In this document: in pieces, positions 48,667-61,229 of the stretch
How positions within the stretch are numbered: the first letter of the stretch is position 1
Layout: each line of letters starts with the position of its first letter
Assembly (NCBI RefSeq): GCF_965363235.1
Contig: NC_134848.1
Span: 58,366,181-58,430,180, forward strand
Length of the DNA stretch: 64,000 nucleotides
Direction: 5' to 3'
From: Mytilus galloprovincialis
Taxonomy: Eukaryota > Mollusca > Bivalvia > Mytilida > Mytilidae
Notes under the pieces: model-generated
What the model was told of the DNA's origin: nothing
Database searches by the model: none
The model's input: the letters and a program-made list of their open reading frames with translations, nothing else
Translations under genes and position numbers: made by a program

Positions 48667-48992
48667 TACACGGTAAGATTCGTTAGTTTAAGTTATACTG
48701 TTGGACAATGATTCGATAGTTCGAGATATACTGTAAACTATCGTTGTTCGATGTATATATTAAAAATCGTTAGTTCTAGCTATACGGTTAGAGTCGTTAG
48801 TAAGGGGTAAACAGTTAGATTCATTAGTTCGAGGTATACTGTTAGAGACAGTTAGTTCGAGTATACGGTAAGATTCATTAGTTCGAGGTAAATGGTAAGA
48901 TTCATTAGTTCGAGGTAAACGGTAAGATTAATTAGTTCGAGGTAAACGGTAAGATTCGTGTGTTTGAGTTATACTGTATGATTCGTTTGTTC
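48667..48992. repeat. 27-bp minisatellite at the exon 5 donor, second copy
   Basis: About twelve units of the same repeat as 21351-21680, starting at the junction (exon ends at 48672). Some units match the donor sequence GGTAAGATT exactly (for example near 48868, 48895 and 48922), so this array is more homogeneous than that of copy 1. Units with 'gttcgatgtatatattaaaa' are shared by both arrays, so the array predates the duplication. Confidence 0.85.
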
Positions 48993-50352
48993 GTAAATTA
49001 ATCGTTAGTCTTTCATTGATATTTTGTTGTTATTCATGTTTATATACTCTTGAAAATAAATGAGGACTCTTTCAAATAAAAGTTAATTTAGTTTTGTTTA
49101 TTAATTTTCGTGTAACCATCGGCTTAGGACATCAAAAATAAAATATAAAATCTATGAATTTGATAATTATCTCTGTTGTTTGGAGACGAGTTGATGTTTT
49201 GATGTTAAATTCGTGGGTTTATTTTACGCATTCGCAATTTAATTTGATCCGACGTTGTCGACGTCTTGACAACGTCAATTGTTGTAAATGACGTCATAGG
49301 AGTAAGAAAACCACGTTTGTTTCACATGTGAAACTATCGATTTTTATTTCACTGTGAATTCAATGTAATTATTTGCAAACAATGTAATATTGCTACGTTT
49401 TAATTTATTTTTATCACGATATTATGTTACATACCTTTCAGCTGTACACAGATGGACGGCTTAGTCTAAACACGGGCATAGTGACAGATCTAAATTACAG
49501 AAATGACGTCACTACAGCTGTTTCATACGTAACTTTTGCACATGAGATTGGTCATAATTTTGGATCGTTGGTAACTATGTTTAAATCAAATTTCGTTCGG
49601 TAGTTACAGGTATATACTGCATATTCAGTTGAATTTGCCGGTACAGTATCTACTACATTGTGTTTCAGTATCTGAAGCATTATTTGTAATCAAATTGTAC
49701 AAACCAAAAAAACAAAATAATAGCGTCACATCATGGGTTAACTTCCATTGTTTGGGACAGTGTTATCAAATCACGACGTTTCATGGTTTGTGTTTCCACT
49801 TTTGAAAATAATCGAAAATGCTACCCACAATACATAAAAATCTGATCTGATGAATAACTTTAACATAAGATGCATACAATTGTAGCACGGATCGAAAACT
49901 CTTGCGTCTTAAATACATTTAATAAGGTATGGTCAAGACAAAGAGATTGAAGAGCCAAGAAAAAACATCAAACACAATGACAAATAAAATGACCATAAAA
50001 GAGTCAAAAACCTTCTCTCCACATAGTTTACCTACACACGTTCCACAATCTATAGTTTATAAATGTGTTATATGTATTCAGGGCCTGCATGGTATTGTCG
50101 AAACATCCGTGATATAAATTAGACGTAGACATGATCTAGATCAAAATATTCTAGTGAATCTGATTAAACGTTGTTATCTAACGTTTGGTGTTTCTTCTTG
50201 TCTATGATATGTAAATAGTAATTTCTCGACAATTGTCCAAAAGGATTTAACTAGTTTTTTTTTGGTTTCATTAGCAATTTAACATTTGTATTAGGTTTGA
50301 GATTATCAAACATTTTGGCTGCGAGCATCACTGAAGAGACATTAAGTATTAA

Positions 50353-50972
50353 GGGCATACGATACAGTTACAGGGGAGGTAATGACGTTGCTAACGTAAA
50401 TTGTTATTTTCGCGACGTCAAACTATGACTTATCGGGAAAAGATTCAGTTTTCGACTGATTTTTATCATTCAAACTTATCTAACTTGAAAACGAGTTCAT
50501 GGACCCCTCTTTTTAAAATGCCATTTGGTTTGATTACGCGAGAAGATTATGTGTGCCAAGTTTCATGAAAACGTAAATAGTGCAATTTTTTAAAAATTTG
50601 ATAAATATACAGCAAAAAATTATGTTTTTTTCTACATTCATGAACATTTGATAAATATGAGTTATTTCTGAATAAAAAATGTATAAATTTTTAAGATACT
50701 TATAAAATACAGAAAGTACAAATTATTTAACAAAAACAATTTGTGTTTATCTTTTAAAACAAAAAAGTTATTTCTTTCTTTCTAAAGGGAAAATACGACC
50801 ACAAATCCGAATTTTGAGCAAATATACAAAATTTTGACCTCATTTTACTCAAAAAGTAGCACATGAAGGCATTTTTTTTGGATTACATATTTGATTTAAT
50901 CAGGTAAAAAAAAGTCTATATGGAAATTTTTATCAAAATGTAAATACGGGATCAAAACTGTATCGTATGCCC
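50353..50972. mobile_element. MITE-like element, 620 bp, GGGCATACGATACAG ends
   Basis: Inverted ends GGGCATACGATACAGTT, flanked by TTAA on the left and ATAA on the right (probably a decayed TTAA target). It lies in intron 6 of the second ADAM10 copy and is missing from intron 6 of the first, which is only 379 bases long. No coding capacity. Confidence 0.8.
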
Positions 50973-51998
50973 ATAAACAGCGGATCTGGTGCATCAAAAC
51001 TAGAACCGTTTAATATGTTATTATTTCTTTATTTATAAAAACCAAGATGTAAGAATCTGCCAAAAACCGCTTTGTCTGTTATCGATAGACATTTATTTAT
51101 GTTTCAGCATGGTGAGTCCTCTAACCCAACATGTGCCCCTTGTGGGAGTAGTGGTAACTATATCATGTTCGCCCAAGCAACTGCTGGAACTAAATCTAAC
51201 AATATACTATTTTCGTCATGTAGTATATCATCTATGGCGACAATGGTTGCCACACGAGGACGCAATACAGCTAATGGATGTTTCGTGGGTAAGAATTATT
51301 CAAATGAATAAAATGAAAGTATTGTTCACAGGGGACAAATAGACCACTGACCTAACATGAGCAATTTATGAGACAATCGGCACCTTTTGTACCTCCACCA
51401 AATACGTGTTAAAGGTCATTCTATATCCAAGCATATCAATATTTCTGTCATATTTTCATATTACTTGGAATACGTTGTGGATCTTATATCACTTTTACAA
51501 TCGCCTTTGATGAGTTAAATATACTTCTACACGAAAATTGAATTTGATGTCAAAATATCATACTGTTAACTTCTACTCGATTTGTCCCTCCAAAAGTACG
51601 GGAATGATACATCACGTGCAACAGTAGAATAGTCTTCTGAGATACTGGATCATCACTGGAGTCTTTTGCAGAAAGGTTTAACATGGAAATGAAAGTTTAA
51701 GCCATGATGTACTTGTTTTTTTCTCCTGTTTGAGTGACAAATTCCTCAAAATATAGTCGAAGTTATTATCTTTTTGTATTTCCAGAATATTCGTCACCCA
51801 CATGTGGTAACAAAGTAGTAGAAAGTGGCGAGGATTATGATTGTGGTTGGGACGACGATTGCACAGATACTTGTTGTTATCCTACGTTGTCAGCTACTGG
51901 TTCAGACTCAGCTAAGGCTTGTCAGTATAGAACCGGGGCCACGTGTAGGTGAGTGCATTTTATAAGGTATGCGCATGTGCAATTGAGGACGGCAACGA

Positions 51999-52200
51999 CA
52001 TTGTGTGCATTTATTATGCAAGGTTAAACAATGTAGGAAACATTCCACTTGTATCTATAACAAACAATTTTGTATAAAACATTAAATCAAAACGGTTCAC
52101 ATTGTGTGCATTTATTACGCAAGGTTAAACAATGTAGGAAACATTCCACTTGTATCTATAACAAACAATTTTGTATAAAACATTAAATCAAAACGAATCA
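51999..52200. repeat. 101-bp tandem duplication in copy 2
   Basis: 'cattgtgtgcatttatta(t/c)gc' starts at 51999 and 52100; the two units are almost identical through 'aacattaaatcaaaacg'. It is absent from copy 1 intron 8, so it is young. Confidence 0.9.
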
Positions 52201-53117
52201 AAACGGTTCACCGTTAACATATTAAAAAAAAATGTTTATTTGTTTTAAAAAGATGACATATTTTAACTTTTGATCAAGTATTTGTTTTGGCTAAGCCGCT
52301 AATTTGTTAGACACAAAATTCCCATTAGTATTGAAGTTGTGTGCCAATTTAGATATTTTCATTTAGTTCAGTGTTTCGAAATACACAAATATGCTGCTAT
52401 AAACTCAAAGTATGCTTTGTGTTGCATATTTGAGTTAAAATCGAAAAAATGACTATCATATAAAACATCCATGGGAAATAGTGCATCATTAAAATAAGGT
52501 AAACCAGAGTTTAAACTCATTACAGATACTAGGATTTAAAGCCTGTGTGCCAGACGGATATTTCAACTTCAGAACACTTATCAGTGGTCGATACTAAAAT
52601 AAACAAAGTAAAAAAAAAATAAAGTCTTGCTTTGGTATTATATATTTATATTGAAAAATTATTAAAATACTTAAATCTACAATTTTCTTAAAGCATAATT
52701 ACCTAAGGTTTGAAAGAAACTATTGAAATATTTTACATGCTTTCAGAAAATCGGTTATTATTATTGGTTTAAAAAGCTTTTTAAATTACTGGAAACAATT
52801 CATTATTGGATAATAGCATTATGTTATTATAAGATTTTATTTTTCTATCGATGTGTTATATGTTTTCGTAAAGTATCGAGGTTTTTCATTCAATTCAATT
52901 TCAAAACTTTAAATGAAGGTATATGTACATTATATTCTGATTGAATGAGTTTTTTTTCCATTATACCATAATGTGTTAAATCGTTGTAAAGACTGATTTT
53001 TTCCTTGTAGTCCGAGTGAAGGAGTGTGCTGTAATCCAAAAACTTGTTCTAATTATCCATCATCTATCAATAAGTGTGTAGGACCAACTCTTCTTGTCTT
53101 GATGAAGCAATCTGTAA

Positions 53118-54234
53118 ATATCCTTTAATATTATACTAGCGAAGCTGGATCTGTTTACCATTTGGAAGCACCTGTAATCACCAATATTGTGTTGGGTACA
53201 TGCTACTCAGTCTTTGATTATTGATGTATAGTGTTCTGTTGCCTTTCTTCTCTTTTTGTCGGTCTTCCGTTTCGTGCCATGGCGTTGCCAGCGTTACATT
53301 AAGCTATGAGTGTGTATGTTCAGTTAAGTCAGATCTCTTGATTAACGTAAACTTCAACTTTTTCCGAGCATGCTTGTTTAAAACTACACTTGATAAAGAC
53401 GAGATATCACGTTAAAGCCTACGTTTTGTGCCTTATGTAGAAAACGGAAAAGGTAGTAGATCAAAAAGCATTCTTACAAAGATAACAATGGTATTAATAG
53501 TTTGCCTTCAACCATCTTGCATAAAGGAAAAAAACTTTATGTTATCTACAATGGCACTTTCGGATCATCTGCCTATCAAATACATATAACTTATATTTCA
53601 AAGAGGCAAACCAATGATGAATATTAGCGTACTTGCTCCTCTTCAAATTTGTGCTTGCATAAAAACAATAATGCGATATCAAATAGTTTGCAATTTATGT
53701 TTGCCTAATGTTAGATTTTTAAATGTAAAATCTTTATTTGGGAGCTTTATATCAACACATTAAAGGAATTATTCTAAGTTTAAAGGAAAAACTATGTTTT
53801 CAGAATTTCAATATTGAATTTCCTCAAACAATTATCTGATTCTTTTACTTGCTTGATGTTATTGTATATTTTTGTTTGATTGCCGAAAAAATCCACGTTC
53901 CTTTGTTCCTTCCAAATGAAAGACGTTTTTTCCAGCAAGACTCGAAATCTAGAGCTAACATTTGTGGTGGACGTTTTTGCAAATTCAATCATATTGAACT
54001 ATCCATCCATTAATCTTTTATTAAAAAGGGCCCTTAAATACATTTAGTTGCATTATACAACGTACCATCTAAAATATGTAAAATGAATTTGCTTTCGACT
54101 CCAAAATAACCCAAATTGAAAGAAAAGTAACCCTTAAAAACTTTTATTGTGAAACATAATTCTAGACTCTATTTGGTTGATGTTGATATTAAATTTATTC
54201 TGAATTTTATAATAAAGATCCTTAACACGTAAAC
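53118..54234 (+). other. U12-type (AT-AC) intron of the second ADAM10 copy
   Basis: It starts ATATCCTTTA after 'tctgtaa' and ends 'cgtaaAC' before 'tggcgg'. The branch point TCCTTAAC at 54219 is a perfect consensus match, better than in copy 1. The signals survive although the coding sequence is damaged. Confidence 0.8.
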
Positions 54235-54313
54235 TGGCGGCCTGACCTGTCCGGATTCAACGGAATCAGCCAATGGTACCGTCTGTGATAATGAAAAAGT
54301 TTGCTACTTTGGG

Positions 54314-56285
54314 GTAAGTCAATAATTTTTAAATTCCATCTTCAATATCAATAGAAATGGAAAAGGTATAGACTTTGTTCAATGTTGAAGGCCGTCTTGT
54401 GACCTATACACCTTGTAATGTCTAACGTCTTTGACATGAATTCTGGTTGAGAATAGTTTCAATGACAATCATATCATACATTGTATCTTTTATTTTTAGC
54501 TGACATAGGCCGAAGGACCAATTATTGTTATTTTGTTCTCCCTCAGCCTCCGTCGTCGTGATCTGTTCTAAAGTCATCTTCTCTGAGCATGCTGAGCCTA
54601 TTGTTAAATAACCATACTTAGAAATCATTGTGATATTAAGTCTATAAAAATGTATCCGGGGACGTTTGATAAAACTGTGAGATGACAAATGATTTCCTTC
54701 AGGAGTTATTCCTCGTACACGACAAATCATACATTTTGTAAGAGAAAGAATGAAACTTAAATAAGCAAAATTGACAAACTAGACAATATTTACATTTAAA
54801 TATTTAGACAACAGGGAGGAAATCGACCGACGACTCCTCGTTGAAATTATTGCCGATAAATGATGATTTAAACCAATAGCCTTTATTGGGTTTTGTCTTA
54901 TATGACATAAATACTAATTGACAGATAAATACGTTAAATCAAAGAAATAATCAGTAATTCAAGATTTACTAATATGTAAAATTTTGCCGGTAAAGTTTGA
55001 AGCAAAACTAAAAACGATGGAGAAAAAACATGTCAGAGTAATGTCAGCAATTCAAGATCAGCAAACCAGATATTTATGACATAAATTCTTTTCTCATCTA
55101 CAACATGTTCAATGTTGAAGAATGTCCTTCATTGAATATGCACATAGAGAAAGTTGAGCAACATAGGTTATTTAGAGCCGCTAGTTATTTAAAAGTACAT
55201 GATAATGACATTTTGCTATTACTGGGTTGTTGTTTCACGGAAGCATACCGAACATCACATTTTGTACGACTTTGCCTCCCGCAGAGCTATAGAAAAACAG
55301 TACATTAACGGGTGTTACACGGACTCTTTTTAGACGATACACGGACTCTTTTTAGTTGTTACACGGACACTTTTTATGAATAGAATCACTCGTGCATGAT
55401 CAGTGAGTTCATGGGCACTTTAACTTTCAATTAGATTTGAACTTTTTGGTTCACCGACTTATTTCCTGTCTTTTTATTGAACAAAATATTTACGTTAGCA
55501 TCAATATCTTTTTTCAAACATTTCCAGTTAAATACTATTCATATCAGTACACTAAGGGATTAGACACTTAACTTCAAAAGAGGGGGGGATGGTTTTCTCC
55601 TAAAATAGATATTTTGATCCCAAATTTTATGAGAAAAAAATTATTATGGTCAAGCATGACAAATTAATGTTTTGCATGATTCCTGATTTTCCGAATACCG
55701 TTAATAGTGCTAATTTAAACAAAAACATTTGGGTGATGGCGTTAAAAAGTAAATAGTTAATATACTGAAAAAAGAACATACCACCCCCTTTATGAAGAAA
55801 AATATGCGGTCAATAAATGTTTTCTTCAATATATGGACATGAATAGTATTTTGGGCAATGCTGAAAGTAAAGAAATGATGATACTGACGTGTATATTTCA
55901 ATAAAAATTAGACAGGAAATAAGTAAATAAAAATCAAATCTAATATCAGAAGATAAAGTCCCTATCAACTCACCAATGCACGATTGATCCTATAAACAAA
56001 AAGTGTTCATGTAATACACGTCCAAATAAGCAGCAAATCCAGAAGAAAACCATTCAACTTATGTCATCAATTTTGGGCGGTAAGCTGCGATTGGATCATA
56101 TATTAACACGTGTTTAATCCCGATCAACACTTGCAGATCTAGAGACGAGCATGAATTTTAAAAAAAATCAAAGTATATGCCTGAATATATATAATATTAA
56201 GACAAAATCCATTTTTTCATAAACATTTCATTCACTAATGAAGTAGGAAATCCATTCTTTTGATACATTTATATTGTTATCGAAT
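54314..56285. other. Repeat-enlarged intron 10 of copy 2
   Basis: This intron is 2.9 kb in copy 2 against 258 bases in copy 1. 54370-54500 is a plus-strand family A tail. 55311-55380 is a three-unit tandem repeat (23-24 bases, 'acacggactctttttag'). The rest is unrecognised insert sequence; frames of 67 and 102 codons have no support. Confidence 0.6.
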
Positions 56286-56400
56286 TTACATCAATGGCGG
56301 ATTCAGGTCCAAATACAGGACAAAACAGGTGGGGGGGGGGGGGGGGGGGGTCCAACTTTATGTCCCCATTTAAATGCATTGATCGTCCACTGAATACTAA
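56286..56400 (+). repeat. Repeat E end with a run of 20 G
   Basis: 'atggcggattcaggtcc' starts the repeat and an uninterrupted G20 lies at 56331-56350. The family has G-rich tracts after its end ('gggagg' at 5229-5270, 'gggggtc' at 17930-18045), and slippage has lengthened the tract here. Confidence 0.6.
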
Positions 56401-56864
56401 ATTCGTGTATTTGGCAACAAACGCGCGATTTTTACGATTTTTTTTATGAGGGGATGGAATGGCACATCCTACATTTTTTTTTATCAAAAATAAAGATCTC
56501 AGCCTGTTTATTTTTAAATGAATTAGACCTCCCCCTCTCCGCTTTCCGTTTCATTCATAAAAATCAAACGTTATCTTACTTACCACTAAAATATTTCTTT
56601 AATATATTATTTTTTTACAAAGTTGCATTTTAAAAAGTTTTAAATGCGTACAACATTTATCTTTTACTTGAAATGGTTCTTTTTTTTTTATCAAATTATT
56701 AGATTCCTGATTTTTTTTCTTGAAAAAAAATCTCGGTTGAAGGGAAATGAAAAAAAATGTGTTTATACTATAACTTACATTTACTGCTTTATGGCTATCT
56801 AAGTTTCTCAAATGTTTAGTCTTGCTAAAAGTATTATTACTTTCTTGAAATGTCGTACAAGTCA

Positions 56865-57048
56865 GATAAAAAACAAAAGTAACAAAAGAAACAGGCCGGT
56901 TACAACCAGCCGAATAGTTTTTCTGCACTTGTAATCAGGTCAAGGTCCTCGGCTATCGCCTCGGACCTTGACCTGACTACTCGTGCAGAAAAACTATCCG
57001 GCAACGGTTGTTACCGGCCTGTTTCTTTGTTACCTTTGTATTTTATCT
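56865..57048. mobile_element. 184-bp near-perfect palindrome (hairpin MITE-like)
   Basis: The two halves pair around 'ggctatcgcc' at 56951-56960, with 'tcaaggtcc', 'cagaaaaacta' and 'aaacaggccggt' matched on both sides. It is in intron 10 of the second ADAM10 copy only, about 140 bases before exon 11. Confidence 0.85.
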
Positions 57049-59604
57049 AATACTTATTCGTATTGAAGATTATGACTAACATTATAATTTGTTAAGACCG
57101 TATGTAGAAAATACCAGAAAAAAAGTATGCTTACATGACTGTATAAAAATAAAAAAAAACCCAACAACTTCGTTAATTTATCTTTCAAGCAATGTTCAGG
57201 CCAGGTGTGTGAAACTCATGGATATCAACCGTGCCAGTGTGAACCCACTACATCAGGCAAATGGAAGGATGAACTACTGTGTTCGTTGTGTTGTACTGAT
57301 TCATTTGACAACACTTGCAAGTATGTTTAGCAAATACTTTCGTTAAGCAAATACTTTCGAAATTTCTTTTATTCATTTCATTTGATGCATTCCTTTATTT
57401 CATATCACTCGGACAATAACAGAGATCACTATGTTTTAGGTTATTTCATATTAATACCCAAAATATGTTGACCTGCATAAGAATTTGTACAGCCAAGGCA
57501 AAGGCAAAATCAAAAGCTTAAAAAATAAGAAGCAATAAATGAGACAATTAATAACACATCGAATGCATATTGATGTTTACCTTCAGCATGTGCAGAATGA
57601 TTTTTAAAAAGGATGTCTTTAGGTGCAACTGTTCAATTAAACATAATAGCATTTTAAACTAAAGTCAGATTTTGACAAAAATGAATTGCATATACAGAAT
57701 AAAGTGCCCAAAATAAAGCAAATATTAATCAATCAATGAACTGTCTTTTAATTATTTTTTAAGAAATACTAAAAACAGTGTTATTTGAATAATATCCTTA
57801 AACTTAAAGCCACATTATCACAAAACATCAATTCCACCAAATGAAATGTTGACCATGTGCAGATTAGTGTTAGGATACTTGTCTAATTAATATTATATCA
57901 TTCTGAGACTCGAATGTATTGGGTTGAAAATTCCAATAGACTTGTCGAAAAGAACCGATGTTAACCTGATTTATTATGTTTTGTTGTATAAGTTTTATTT
58001 TCAAGTCACACAGCACGAGTATCTAAATTCAGAACTAAAATGCCAAATGTTTGTTTTATTTCAGAACTGCCGATCAACTTTCTAACATAAATGTAGCGTT
58101 TAATAAGGCTGTGCCAGGCACCCCATGTAATAAATTTCTTGGATACTGTGATGTCTTTCATATTTGTAGAGAGGTCAGTATAGTTGCTAAGTATAGAGAG
58201 ATATATTTGGAGGCTTATTTATGTTAAGGTCTCGTTTTGAATCCAGAGCTCCTAACAAAGATTCTGCGTAAATATTCATCCCGGTCTTTCAAATGATTTG
58301 GTATGATCGTTCCTGATGAAGTTATATCTGGTAAAAGCTCTTCGAACGCCCAAATTAATTATTATATCCATTTCAAACATATTTTTATTAACTCAAAGTT
58401 AAATGGATTGGACACAAGTAAACTATACATGAAGTCCGCTCCGAATAACAATAAATTACAATACAATATTAATATGACCATGCAATATTAATTCAAAATA
58501 AACTTTACGATTGAAAAAGATTAAACTGTAATAAAGTAAAAGTTGGTAATGGTCATGATGATAATGACGTGAATTTACCGCAAATACACTATTTGTACAT
58601 AACAAGAAATCTCTCAGACCTTTTAATAAATTCGAATACATGTTTAGATATATGGACATATGTTCATACGAGAGGTTCGGACTACCGATGTTATTAACTA
58701 AACATTCAGTATAAGATTATAAGGAATCCATCTTCTTTCTGATGAGTATAGAAAGAACAGTCGAAAATGAAATGGTGTACAAGTCTCAATGTTGCATCCA
58801 AGAAAAAAAAACTAAGATGGTTCAGCATTTTTATTGACTCTAAACAAGTCATAGTTCTTTTATCAAAGGCACATGTCATCATCATAGTTAGAAATCGGCA
58901 GTTTGCAGAGCATGCAGTAAAAATTGAAGTAATATAACCAGTGTTAATAAGAAACTTCGAATATTCCACGTCAATGGCAGACTTAAAATATACGAGTGTA
59001 CTACAAGCCTTATAACCTTTGTTAATGATTAATCACCCCCAACATAATCATTGTAGCTTTAAGTATGCCCTTAGATGTTTCGTAATTCTGTATGAATTGT
59101 TTTGGTTTGCTCAAACAATGTTGACGTCATGAGTACTTGTTTCATGATAATAAGATAGTTATAAACAATGTGAATTTAGTTTCTGTTTTGCAAAAGTTTA
59201 AACGGTATGAATGACAGATATCAGAACGACGCATGCTAAGGTATACTTTCCGTCAAAAATAGAACGTTATACACATGCGCAAAATTCCCTGATACATGAT
59301 TATTTGATTAACACGAGTTGATTTTTCAATTAATATATTATAAGTTTTTAATGTATTTTCATATACAAAGACAATTCAACAAGGAAGTGAATAGTATTCT
59401 GGAAAATGTGTTTTTCAATTTTTGTGAATAACCCGTTTTGTTTTTAAATGCAGGTTGATCCATCAGGTCTGAAGAATTTCTTTCTGAACGGAGAAATAAT
59501 CGATAAAGTTAAGGAATTTTTAACAGAGTACTGGTATGTTGCAATAGCAAGAGGTGTGGGACTCATTATACTGCTTGTAAGTAGTAACTGTTTTTGTCAT
59601 ACAA

Positions 59605-60620
59605 GTGAAAGGTTTAGCTAGCTTTAAAGGTAGGTTAAATCCACCATTTTTATGCCAGTACCAATTAAAAAATATAACAGTTGCTTTCCATTTATTTGAT
59701 GTGTTTCAGCTTTTGAATTTGCCATTTGCCATTTGATTCGGGACTTTCTGTTTTGAATTTTCCTCAGAGTTTGGTATTTTTGATATTACTTTTTGAATGA
59801 TTGATGGTACATGTAATCGTTGCTCTGCTAAATAATGTTGTTGGTTAAAGCCTTGGTGATGGCAAATATCATAAACACGAAATCACGTGTATAATTTTTA
59901 TGTCAATTGTTAACAATGATTTGGTTGGTAAACCTAAACTGTCTAGTTTCAAATCAAGATATACTTATTTTAAATTTCTTGTACAGTGTAAATAATTATA
60001 AAAGGTACCAGGATTATAATTTAGTACGCCAGACGCGCGTTTCGTCTACAAAAGACTCATTACTGATGCTCATATCAAAATATTTATAAAGCTAAACAAG
60101 TATACAAAGTTGAAGAGCATTGAGGATCAACAATTCCAAAAAGTTGTGCCAAATTTGGCTAAATTAATCTATGCCTGGGATAAGAAAATTCTTAGTTTTT
60201 CGAAAAATTCAAAGTTTTGTAAACAGGAAATTTATAAAAATGACCACATTATTGATATTCATGTCAACACCGAAGCTGGTGATACTCTCGAGGAAAGTAA
60301 AAATGATATTAAAATTAATGTCTATTGGCTATAATAAGTTTCAAACGCGCAGACAATGCATGTTTGTCTTGTTCATGCATCGTTGACAATGTAATGGAAT
60401 TTGATGCGACTGTCATACAAGTGAGAGGTTTAGCTAGCTATAAAACCAGGTTCAATCCACCATTTTCTACATTAGAAAATGCCTGTACCAAGTCAGGAAT
60501 ATGACAGTTGTTATCCATTCGTTTGATGTGTTTGGACTTTTGATTTTGCCTTTTGATTTTTGATTTTCCTTTTTGAATTTTCCTCGGAGTTCAGTATTTT
60601 TGTGTTTTTACTTTTTTCAA
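59605..60620 (+). repeat. Families D, C and D in intron 13 of copy 2
   Basis: 59605-59800 is the family D copy shared with copy 1. 60003-60305 is a family C insert ('ggtaccaggattataattta', 'cgccagacgcgcgtttcgtc'), absent from copy 1. About 60395-60615 is a second, better preserved family D copy ('ccaagtcaggaatatgacag'), also absent from copy 1. Confidence 0.8.
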
Positions 60621-60951
60621 CATTTAACCGTTTATGATATTATCCAAGACATGTCTAATTTAAACAGTAGATGATGAATGCATTTTGTGATTGTTTTATA
60701 GGTTATGATGATAAAATGCTGCTCAAAAAGTACAAAGGGCAAAGTACAACCAGCACCACGACGTGTGTCTGTGGAACCATCACGTACCCGATATTAACTG
60801 TATTCCTTAACTGATACCGTGCCGACATGCTGCATCTTCAATACAGTGTTATATGATTGGACGATTTGCTCAATTGCCGTCCACGAGATATCTGTGATAC
60901 AATATGTTTTCTTATAAACACAATGTTTTTGTGTACTATAGATGACAGATA

Positions 60952-61229
60952 ATTATAGATTATCGTTAATCATTTCAACGAGATTGGTTTTCTCGCTTGA
61001 GCCGGGACGGCGAAAGCGAGAAAGGCAATCGAGTTGAGATGACCAATGATAATCTGTTTATCGCTATTTTACCTATGACGACGTTGTCAATTTCATGTCA
61101 ATTTTGTTAGCAACGTCACGTGCCTGCTTAGTTTCTAGCGATAATTTTCCATCTCAAGCAAGTAGAATGATATGAAAAATTATCACAAAAAAAGATCAAA
61201 GGAAAAATTCACAAAATAGCGATAATAAC
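60952..61229. mobile_element. Fold-back insert of about 275 bp in the 3' region of copy 2
   Basis: Copy 1 reads straight through (near 29058), whereas copy 2 gains a block with internal complementarity ('ggttttctcgctt' with 'aaagcgagaaagg'; 'ttatcgctatttt' with 'aaaatagcgataa'). ATAAT lies near both edges. Exact ends are uncertain. Confidence 0.65.

Larger units (their letters stand above)
47612..60797 (+). pseudogene. Second ADAM10-like copy, 5'-truncated and damaged
   Basis: Direct duplicate of exons 4-14: 47612-48067, 48413-48672, 49442-49570, 51108-51288, 51786-51948, 53011-53117, 54235-54313, 57190-57320, 58065-58173, 59454-59576, 60702-60797. Similarity begins near 47420 (matching about 20108), so signal peptide and early prodomain exons are missing. 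Lesions: the exon 5 acceptor AG reads AA; TAA at 48457-48459 in exon 5; a 1-base loss in exon 9; a disintegrin cysteine changed to tyrosine (GEDYDCGW); HD after the zinc motif changed to HG; a 12-base in-frame loss in exon 13; Gly to Arg in the membrane segment; the exon 12 donor weakened to [15 protein letters not shown] and the furin-like RRYRR are intact. The last exon is identical to copy 1. Introns are enlarged by repeats. It is most likely a pseudogene, though some exons could still join other transcripts. Confidence 0.85.
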
